The position numbers and the translations under genes are program-made. Shown in pieces: positions 57,999-64,000 of a stretch of DNA of 64,000 nt. How positions within the stretch are numbered: position 1 is the stretch's first letter; each line of letters begins with the position of its first letter. Source of the stretch: Saprospiraceae bacterium (lineage in GTDB: Bacteria; Bacteroidota; Bacteroidia; Chitinophagales; Saprospiraceae); the NCBI GenBank assembly GCA_016714445.1, contig JADJNF010000009.1, forward strand, positions 124,001-188,000, written 5' to 3'. Under the pieces are notes generated by a model that ran no database searches, was not told the DNA's origin, and saw only the letters and a program-made list of their open reading frames with translations.

Positions 57999-58763
57999 AT
58001 GATTCTTATTACAAATGATGACGGGATAGTTGCACCTGGTATAAAAGCGTTGGTAGATGTTGCCAGAAAGTTTGGAGAAGTATTGGTAGTAGCACCTGAT
58101 TCACCTCAGTCGGGGCAAGGGCATGCCATCACCCTCAATCAACCTCTGAAACTCAGGAAAGTAAACATCTTTCAGGGTATAGATGCGTATGAATGCTCCG
58201 GAACACCGGTTGATTGTGTAAAACTTGCAAAAAATGTGTTGCTGAAAAACAAAAAAATCGATTTGTGCCTATCAGGAATAAATCATGGTGCCAATGCTTC
58301 AATTAATATCATATATTCCGGTACTATGTCAGCGGCGATGGAAGCGAGTATTGAAAATATAGATTCAATAGGATTTTCTTTGCTTGACTATAGTTTTGAT
58401 GCAGATTTTGAAGCAGCAAAAGTGTATATTGAGAAAATAATCAGGTATACACTTGAAAACCCGATGCAGCATTGCAAACTATTAAATGTCAATATACCTG
58501 CTTGTCCCTTAGAAGAAATCAAGGGAATCAAAATATGCAGACAAGGCAATGGTACATGGGTAGAAGAATTTCAGGAAGGCACAGATCCGCGTGGTGAAAA
58601 ATATTACTGGCTGACTGGCAAATTTGTTTCTTTTGAAGATCCTGCCAATGAAGACAATGACATTTGGGCATTACATCACAAGTATGTTGCCGTAGTACCT
58701 TCAGGGCATGATTTGACATTTTACCCTGAGATAGACAATCTTAAAAAATTAGAAAAATTTTAA
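57999..58763 (+). CDS. surE: 5'-nucleotidase SurE
   Basis: 254 residues with the SurE fold: metal site Asp7-Asp8 (TNDDGIVAPG), APDSPQSGQGHAITL, GTPVDCVKLA, LSGINHGANASINIIYSGTMSAAMEA. SurE hydrolyses nucleoside 5'- and 3'-phosphates and polyphosphate in stress conditions. It begins a plus-strand unit with a small membrane protein (1 bp spacing), lpxB and pnuC. Confidence 0.96.
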   Translation: MILITNDDGIVAPGIKALVDVARKFGEVLVVAPDSPQSGQGHAITLNQPLKLRKVNIFQGIDAYECSGTPVDCVKLAKNVLLKNKKIDLCLSGINHGANASINIIYSGTMSAAMEASIENIDSIGFSLLDYSFDADFEAAKVYIEKIIRYTLENPMQHCKLLNVNIPACPLEEIKGIKICRQGNGTWVEEFQEGTDPRGEKYYWLTGKFVSFEDPANEDNDIWALHHKYVAVVPSGHDLTFYPEIDNLKKLEKF

Positions 58764-58764
58764 A

Positions 58765-59070
58765 ATGATAGATAAAAATTCACTTATTTTTGGACTGGTG
58801 TTGGGATGTATTGTTCCGGTTGTAGGATTTGTAGTGGTAGAATTTATATTTAACCAAATGACCCAATTTGGCCTGATGGCTGAAGTAAGTTCATCATCTT
58901 CGGGTCGTAGATTCAGAACATTAACCCTGATCGCTATCTGTACCAATCTTATCCCCTTCAATATAGCAAAAAACAGAAAATGGGATGATACGATGAGAGG
59001 CATTGTATTTCCAACACTGATATATGTAGGTGCCTGGATTTTTAAGTTTTATGGCGAACTTTTCGGTTAA
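58765..59070 (+). CDS. Small membrane protein of unknown function
   Basis: 101 residues with one strong membrane helix near the N-terminus (LIFGLVLGCIVPVVGFVVVEFIF), a weaker one (TLTLIAICTNLIPFNIA) and one at the C-terminus (IVFPTLIYVGAWIFKFYG). A conserved-looking NKWDDTMRG-type segment lies before the last helix. It is one base after surE and 3 bp before lpxB, so it is coupled to both. Such proteins occur in Bacteroidota lpxB units; no function is known. Confidence 0.8.
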   Translation: MIDKNSLIFGLVLGCIVPVVGFVVVEFIFNQMTQFGLMAEVSSSSSGRRFRTLTLIAICTNLIPFNIAKNRKWDDTMRGIVFPTLIYVGAWIFKFYGELFG

Positions 59071-59073
59071 ACC

Positions 59074-60183
59074 ATGAAGTATTATTTGATAGCTGGAGAA
59101 GCATCCGGTGATTTACATGGTTCCAACTTAATGAAAAGTTTGCTGCAACAAGACAGCAACGCAACTTTCAGATATTGGGGTGGTGATCAAATGTCGCAGG
59201 TCGGTGGAGTCCTGATAGAGCATTATCGCAATATGGCGTTTATGGGATTTGTGGAAGTCATTAAAAATTTAAAAACAATTTTAGGATTTATAAAAAAATG
59301 CAAATCAGATATTTTAACCTATCAGCCGGACGTACTCATATTAATAGATTATCCTGGTTTTAATCTTAGAATGGCAAAATGGGCCAAACAAAAAGGGTTT
59401 AAAGTAGTCTATTACATCACGCCACAGGTGTGGGCATGGCATAAAAGCAGAGTCCATGACCTGGGCAAATACACAGATAGATTATTGGTAATATTACCTT
59501 TTGAAGCTGCTTTTTTTAAAAAATACGGCTATGAAGCTATATATGTAGGACATCCGTTGCTGGATGCAATAGAAAATTTTATACCCGATCCAGTATTTAA
59601 ATCATATTCGCAAAAGGAAAACAAAATTTTGGCTTTGTTGCCCGGAAGTCGCACGCAGGAGATAAAAATGATGCTTCCTATCATGCTTGAGTCTGTTCAA
59701 AATTCAGATTATGAAATACTATTAGCAGGAGCACCTTCAGTAATAGATGGTTTGTATATTGATATCATAGAGAAAATGAAAATGCAACATATGGTGCGAT
59801 TGATCAGAAATCAAACCTATGACATCCTGACTGTATCAGATTTTGCACTGGTTAGCAGTGGCACAGCCACCTTAGAAACTGCGCTCTTCAAAGTCCCGCA
59901 AGTGGTTTGTTATAAAGGCAACTCCATTTCATACCATATTGCCAAACGATTGGTTGATTTGAAATACATTTCTTTGGTAAATCTGATTGCTGATGAAGAA
60001 ATAATTAAGGAACTTATTCAGGATGACCTTACACCACAAAATCTAAGAAAAGAAATAGAACTGCTATCTATAAAACAGCAAACTATAAAACAGGACTATG
60101 AAAAGCTCAGATTAAAACTAGGCAATACCGGAGCTTCACGAAGAGCAGCCCAACAAATAGTCCAATTATTGCAGCCAGCATGA
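59074..60183 (+). CDS. lpxB: Lipid-A-disaccharide synthase
   Basis: 369 residues of glycosyltransferase family 19: start YYLIAGEASGDLHGSNLM, then FWGG-like RYWGGDQMSQVGG, FMGFVEVI, LIDYPGFNLRMA, YYITPQVWAWHKSRV, VGHPLLDAI, and LLPGSRTQEIKMMLP with SGTATLETAL. It condenses UDP-diacyl-GlcN with lipid X to tetraacyl-disaccharide-1-P. The last 4 bases overlap pnuC. Confidence 0.97.
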   Translation: MKYYLIAGEASGDLHGSNLMKSLLQQDSNATFRYWGGDQMSQVGGVLIEHYRNMAFMGFVEVIKNLKTILGFIKKCKSDILTYQPDVLILIDYPGFNLRMAKWAKQKGFKVVYYITPQVWAWHKSRVHDLGKYTDRLLVILPFEAAFFKKYGYEAIYVGHPLLDAIENFIPDPVFKSYSQKENKILALLPGSRTQEIKMMLPIMLESVQNSDYEILLAGAPSVIDGLYIDIIEKMKMQHMVRLIRNQTYDILTVSDFALVSSGTATLETALFKVPQVVCYKGNSISYHIAKRLVDLKYISLVNLIADEEIIKELIQDDLTPQNLRKEIELLSIKQQTIKQDYEKLRLKLGNTGASRRAAQQIVQLLQPA

Positions 60184-60800
60184 GTACCTATGAAATATAT
60201 ACAAAATTTATTACAGACTTCCAATTTTTAAGTTGGCAGGAGTGGGTGAGTACTTTCACTCAAATAGCGAGCGTATGGTATGCACGAAAAAACAATATCC
60301 TTGTCTATCCGACCGGTATAGTAGGAGTATTGCTTGCTGCCTGGTTATATTTATTTATTTCTGCACCTCCTCTTTATGCCGATGGTATTCTGAACATCTA
60401 TTACTTTTTTATGAGCGTTTACGGGTGGTATAACTGGACCAGAATGGCAGGAAATCAGGAGCTGGTCTATAAAATCAACTGGTGCAGCAAAAATGAGTTA
60501 TTTGCAGGTATCGCAGGGTTCATAGGCGCCTGGATAGCTCTTTATCTGATGTTGTATATTCTTACTGATAGCAATACGCCAATCCTCGACGCACTGGTCT
60601 CTTCATCGGCAGTGACTGCCATGTGGTGGATGGCAAAAAGAAAAATAGAAAACTGGCTTGCCTGGATTTTCAGTAATATTATCGCTATTCCTTTGAATTT
60701 CTATAAAGGTTTTATGCTGTTTACACTTATGTATATCCTGTTTTTAGTGATGGCTTATTGGGGTTATAGAGCTTGGAAAATTAAATTATCAGAAACCTGA
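60180..60800 (+). CDS. pnuC: Nicotinamide riboside transporter PnuC
   Basis: 206 residues with about seven hydrophobic helices and the family pattern LSWQEWVSTFTQIASVWYARKNNILVYPTG plus GILNIYYFFMSVYGWYNW, which carries the aromatic substrate-binding residues. PnuC lets nicotinamide riboside diffuse into the cell for NAD synthesis. It overlaps lpxB by 4 bp (ATGA). The ligand is inferred from the family; no regulator or kinase lies nearby. Confidence 0.92.
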   Translation: MSTYEIYTKFITDFQFLSWQEWVSTFTQIASVWYARKNNILVYPTGIVGVLLAAWLYLFISAPPLYADGILNIYYFFMSVYGWYNWTRMAGNQELVYKINWCSKNELFAGIAGFIGAWIALYLMLYILTDSNTPILDALVSSSAVTAMWWMAKRKIENWLAWIFSNIIAIPLNFYKGFMLFTLMYILFLVMAYWGYRAWKIKLSET

Positions 60801-60892
60801 TTTGGTCATTTAGATTCCCTGTTTTAGTACGATAAAATGCCATATCCTTCTAAAACCAGGCGAAAATATCATCTATATCTGATTTAAAATCA

Positions 60893-60900
60893 TATCTTTG
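60893..60900 (+). promoter_or_regulatory. -7 element TATCTTTG before the lepB region
   Basis: Exact TAnnTTTG match in the context CATATCTTTGCGCC. It lies 20 bp before the GTG at 60921. Confidence 0.6.
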
Positions 60901-60920
60901 CGCCAATAAAATTATGTATT

Positions 60921-61133
60921 GTGAGTATCCTAATATTTCTGATAGTATCCTACCTTTTGTTGAGTGTAAGTTTGTATATGTTGTTCCCCAAAGCTGGTGT
61001 AGATGCAGTAAAAGGACTCATTCCCGGAGTAAATTTTATTGAATGGTGTAAACTTATAGGAAGAAAACCTACACACGCACTTTGGTTGCTATTTCCTATC
61101 GTCAATCTTTTATTTTTGTCGCTATGGCTGTAG
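60921..61133 (+). CDS. lepB: N-terminal membrane segment of signal peptidase I (separated by frameshift)
   Basis: 70 residues from GTG at 60921 to the TAG at 61131-61133. Two hydrophobic helices flank FPKAGVDAVKGLIPGVNFIEWCKLIGRKPTHALWLLFPIVNLLF. This matches the N-terminal extension that Bacteroidota signal peptidases I carry in front of the catalytic domain, which normally continues directly as ...DLVRSFGK. That continuation lies in another frame from 61124 on, reached by a -1 shift near 61130 (LSLWL then VDLVRSFGK). The start is GTG, 20 bp behind a TATCTTTG element. It is most likely the 5' end of lepB and not a separate gene; alternatively it is a coupled small membrane protein. Confidence 0.65.
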   Translation: MSILIFLIVSYLLLSVSLYMLFPKAGVDAVKGLIPGVNFIEWCKLIGRKPTHALWLLFPIVNLLFLSLWL

Positions 61134-62539
61134 ACTTAGTCAGGTCATTCGGAAAGTTAGAATTTAAACATACTGCTGCTGCAGTAATTTACGCACCTGC
61201 TATATTTTTTAAACTGGCCAAAACACCTGAAGACGTGTATCTGGGACCAACTTTGGTCAGGGAAGCTGAGTATGCAAAAAGCTTGGAAGAAGCAAAAGCT
61301 GCCGGTGATGCTTATAAACTCAAGGGACTGGAAGAAAAAAATCCATATAAAAAATCTGTGGCTAGAGAATGGGTAGAATCTATAGTTTTTGCCGTTTTTG
61401 CAGCAGCATTTATCCGAATGTTTCTGATAGAAGCTTATGTCATCCCGACTCCATCTATGGAAGGATCGCTCAATGTAGGTGACTTTTTGTTTGTTTCGAA
61501 AGCACATTATGGTATCAGACCGCCTATGACTGTAGCTATGATACCTTTACTGCATAATCAGATTCCTATCATAAATAAAGAATCCTATTTGAAAAAACCC
61601 AGCTTGCCTTATCGACGATTTCCTGCATTGGAAAAAATAGAAGCAGGTAAACCTATAGTATTTAACTGGCCTGTAGGAGATAGTGTATACATCACAAGTT
61701 CAAGATCTTACTTTGTAAGTCAGATAGAGAGACAACCTGAGTATATAGGACAGGACAGAGAGTTGATGGATAAAGTTAAAAACAAAGATTATGTAGTCAG
61801 ACCACTCGATAAAAAAGACCACTATATCAAAAGATGTGTAGCAGGCCCGGGAGATAGCCTTAAGATTGTGGACAGACAACTATATTTGAATGGCAAGGCG
61901 GTCAAAAATCCGAAACATTTACAATATTTGTATCAGATACAACTTCCTCAAAATGTCAGTATTAATAACAAAAAACTGGATAAATGGGGCATTGATTTTG
62001 GCGATAATGCTGCTGGTGGTCAGCAATTATTTAATGGTGGACAGGGATTCCTTTATCTGGATGATGAGCAAGTAGATAAACTAAAATCATTGGATGCAAA
62101 TGTAAAAATGCAACCATATCCTCAAACCGCAGAACCGACAAAACTTTTTCCTTTTGACACCATCATAGGAAAAAATTGGTCCTTAGACAATTATGGCCCC
62201 ATATGGATACCCAAAGCAGGAGCTACTACAGCCCTAAATCCGGATAATCTGGCTTTTTACAAAAGAATCATAGAAGTGTATGAAAACAACAAACTGGAAG
62301 TAAAAGGTCGGGATATTTATATCAATGGTCAGAAAGCAGATAGTTATACTTTCAAGCAGGATTATTATTGGGCTATGGGAGACAACAGACACAATTCAGA
62401 AGATTCACGGGCCTGGGGTTATGTACCTTTTGACCACATAGTTGGAAAACCTTTGTTCATCTGGTTCTCAACAAAAGAAGGAAGTATCCGGAATGGTATA
62501 AATTGGGACAGATTATTTATGTCTGCCAGCAAAGAATAG
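61124..62539 (+). CDS. lepB: Signal peptidase I (main part)
   Basis: 471 residues from ATG 61124. A membrane helix (about 80-100, EWVESIVFAVFAAAFIRMFLIEAY) is followed by the Ser-Lys catalytic dyad: Ser111 in IPTPSMEGSLNVGDFLFVSK and Lys236 in HYIKRCVAGPGDSLKI. The conserved GDNRHNSEDSRAWGYVP (box E) is near residue 420. The enzyme cuts signal peptides from exported proteins at the outer face of the inner membrane. Compared with relatives it lacks the first two helices, which are read from the preceding overlapping frame (overlap ATGGCTGTAG). Translation may restart here, or the frame break may be an error. Confidence 0.92.
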   Translation: MAVDLVRSFGKLEFKHTAAAVIYAPAIFFKLAKTPEDVYLGPTLVREAEYAKSLEEAKAAGDAYKLKGLEEKNPYKKSVAREWVESIVFAVFAAAFIRMFLIEAYVIPTPSMEGSLNVGDFLFVSKAHYGIRPPMTVAMIPLLHNQIPIINKESYLKKPSLPYRRFPALEKIEAGKPIVFNWPVGDSVYITSSRSYFVSQIERQPEYIGQDRELMDKVKNKDYVVRPLDKKDHYIKRCVAGPGDSLKIVDRQLYLNGKAVKNPKHLQYLYQIQLPQNVSINNKKLDKWGIDFGDNAAGGQQLFNGGQGFLYLDDEQVDKLKSLDANVKMQPYPQTAEPTKLFPFDTIIGKNWSLDNYGPIWIPKAGATTALNPDNLAFYKRIIEVYENNKLEVKGRDIYINGQKADSYTFKQDYYWAMGDNRHNSEDSRAWGYVPFDHIVGKPLFIWFSTKEGSIRNGINWDRLFMSASKE

Positions 62540-62566
62540 ATCATTTGTAAAATAATAGGGTTGATC

Positions 62567-63445
62567 ATGCAGAAATTAAAATTATTGGGTACATTTTTGA
62601 TATTTAGTAGTTCGATTTTTGCCCAACTTCCTAAAACAGATGTTTATCTGGCTGAATTTAAAAATTTAGGGACTCAACCACAGATGGTTTCCCTGAAATA
62701 TCTCAATGGATTTAATCCCAATGGATACAACAATCAGCCAAGGTTTTTTGGTTATGATGAGATTTATATGACATCAGCCATAGATACATCGCAAATAACG
62801 GATATCTATCACTTTGATCTTAAAAAAACTGAAAGCTACAGAGTTACAAATACAGAAAAAATTAGTGAATTTTCACCGGCTCCTACTCCCCTATTGGGTT
62901 CGTTTACATGTGTGCGAATAGAATCAGATGGAGTAGATCAGAGTCTCTGGAAATACCCAACCGATAGATCCGGGCAAGGGACAAGGTTACTTCCCAATTT
63001 AAAAAATATTGGATACTACGCTTGGATCAACAAAGATACCGTGGCTTTATTTTTAGTCGGAAGTCCACATAAACTTGCTATGGCAAACGTAAAAACCAAC
63101 GTTGTGGAAACTATAGTCGAAAGCATAGGAAGATGTCTGAAGGTAGATAACGATGGTAATCTTTACTTTGTGCACAAAATAAGTACCGACAATTGGGTGT
63201 TAAAATCTTACAATATTCAAGATAAATCCATGTCAGTAATTTGTAAGATGCCATCAGGAAAGGAAGATTTTGATATCATGATGAATGGAACTCTTGTAGT
63301 TGGTGACGGATCAATGCTCAAAACATTTATTCCTGGCAAGGATATAGATTGGATCAGCATAGCAGACTTTTCCCTTAAAGGAATAAATAATATCAACCGA
63401 CTTTCTGTAGTACGTGATCGAATAGTATTTATCAACAATAAATAA
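62567..63445 (+). CDS. Secreted beta-propeller-like protein (TolB/WD40 type)
   Basis: 292 residues from ATG 62567; a TTG two codons earlier is less likely. Signal peptide ends near SSIFAQ. The rest shows repeated strands of a small beta-propeller (GYDEIYMTSAIDTSQITDIYHFDL, YYAWINKDTVALFLVGSPHKLAMANV, LYFVHKISTDNWVLKSYN). No catalytic motif and no T9SS tail. It is 27 bp after lepB and 6 bp before the DUF1684 gene, probably in the same unit. Function not known. Confidence 0.75.
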   Translation: MQKLKLLGTFLIFSSSIFAQLPKTDVYLAEFKNLGTQPQMVSLKYLNGFNPNGYNNQPRFFGYDEIYMTSAIDTSQITDIYHFDLKKTESYRVTNTEKISEFSPAPTPLLGSFTCVRIESDGVDQSLWKYPTDRSGQGTRLLPNLKNIGYYAWINKDTVALFLVGSPHKLAMANVKTNVVETIVESIGRCLKVDNDGNLYFVHKISTDNWVLKSYNIQDKSMSVICKMPSGKEDFDIMMNGTLVVGDGSMLKTFIPGKDIDWISIADFSLKGINNINRLSVVRDRIVFINNK

Positions 63446-63451
63446 TTTACT

Positions 63452-64000
63452 ATGCCAATTCGCTTTTCAATTTATTTTCTATTGATAATAGCTGGCTGTG
63501 CATCAAAAAAATTCAAACCTTCTTATCAAGAATCATTAAGTCAATACAGAGAAGAGTATAAAAACGGTTTTTTGAACAACTCACGATCCCCGCTTACTGC
63601 TGATGATTCAAAGTATCTGGATTTTTTTCCAATGGATGAAACCTGGAAACTACAATGTACTTGTCAAAAGATTTCTGATGCAAAACCTTTTGAAATGCCT
63701 ACCTATAGCGGAGTCACTCGTACGTACCTGCTTTATGCTGACGCAAAGTGTAAATATAAAGATCAAAACCTGACACTTCAACTGTATAAAAATATACACC
63801 AACCCATTAATCCTCTGTATAAAAATAATTTGTTTCTCCCATTTAAAGATTTTACCAATAATGAAGGTACATATGGAGGCGGCCGGTATATAAATCTTCT
63901 TGATACTGATATTAAGAATGAAAAAATAGAAATTGACTTCAATAAAAGCTACAACCCATGGTGTGCATATAGCGATGGATTTAATTGTCCAATTCCGCCA
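63452..64000 (+). CDS. DUF1684 family lipoprotein, 5' part (runs off right edge)
   Basis: The first 183 codons are in the window. The lipobox is IIAGC (Cys16). The DUF1684 signature follows: SPLTADDSKYLDFFPMDETW, then NLFLPFKDFTNNEGTYGGGRYINL and IDFNKSYNPWCAYSDGFNCPIPP, which closes the domain. DUF1684 proteins have no established function. It begins 6 bp after the propeller-like gene. Confidence 0.88.
   Translation, partial: MPIRFSIYFLLIIAGCASKKFKPSYQESLSQYREEYKNGFLNNSRSPLTADDSKYLDFFPMDETWKLQCTCQKISDAKPFEMPTYSGVTRTYLLYADAKCKYKDQNLTLQLYKNIHQPINPLYKNNLFLPFKDFTNNEGTYGGGRYINLLDTDIKNEKIEIDFNKSYNPWCAYSDGFNCPIPP

Overview
The window is from a member of the Bacteroidota, most likely of the Saprospiria/Saprospirales type (inference). 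The sequence shows several C-terminal type IX secretion (T9SS) sorting domains, a SusC/SusD pair with IPT/TIG surface glycan-binding lipoproteins, an LpxC-FabZ fusion, GLPGLI and DUF3667 proteins, low-GC DNA, and promoter elements of the Bacteroidota type (TAnnTTTG). No rRNA, tRNA or CRISPR array was seen.

1-20 kb: a beta-mannan utilisation locus. Minus-strand genes run SusC, SusD, two surface glycan-binding lipoproteins, a terminator, then a sodium/sugar symporter, a GH130 mannosyl-glucose phosphorylase and an AGE-family (mannobiose) 2-epimerase joined in frame to a GH5 glycanase with its own internal signal peptide. A sialate-O-acetylesterase-like gene runs off the left edge. Divergently on the plus strand are a DUF5060/clan-A glycoside hydrolase with a T9SS tail, a GH26 beta-mannanase and an AraC regulator. 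Together they describe binding and cutting of mannan outside, uptake of mannobiose, epimerisation to mannosyl-glucose and phosphorolysis to mannose-1-phosphate and glucose.

20-30 kb: a noncoding block with repeats and a MITE-like inverted-repeat structure, an FMO-like flavoprotein, a 1782-residue T9SS adhesin-like protein, a DUF3667 membrane protein and gatB.

30.4-37.6 kb: four genes for secreted proteins. The first (right-handed beta-helix plus T9SS tail) has a signal peptide core encoded by an (TTTC)11 microsatellite. In this sequence the repeat count puts the start codon out of frame, which is the signature of a phase-variable gene in its OFF state. After a terminator-like hairpin come two beta-propeller-like proteins and a protein with about eight Kazal-type inhibitor modules, joined by ATGA overlaps.

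38.2-44.5 kb: an intact-ended IS4-family element with 15-bp terminal inverted repeats and a 6-bp target duplication but a frameshifted transposase, then a LytS/LytTR two-component pair, a secreted protein of unknown function and a MerR regulator.

44.5-53.7 kb: the lipid A genes lpxD-lpxC/fabZ-lpxA with an ABC ATPase, then a divergent two-gene unit of degenerate enzyme homologues (a hydroxymethylbilane-synthase-like protein lacking the cofactor cysteine, and a DEDDh-exonuclease-like protein lacking three catalytic residues), a PhoR/PhoB-type pair, a DUF4296-like lipoprotein with a SixA-type phosphatase, and a 0.9-kb noncoding block sharing a repeat with the 20-kb block.

53.7-64 kb: a GLPGLI protein with a TonB-receptor-like barrel, a CBS protein, surE, a small membrane protein, lpxB, pnuC, a lepB gene split by an apparent -1 frameshift, a beta-propeller-like secreted protein and a truncated DUF1684 lipoprotein.

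The most notable items are the microsatellite-controlled surface-protein gene with its Kazal neighbours, and the pair of pseudoenzymes at 48.5-49.9 kb.
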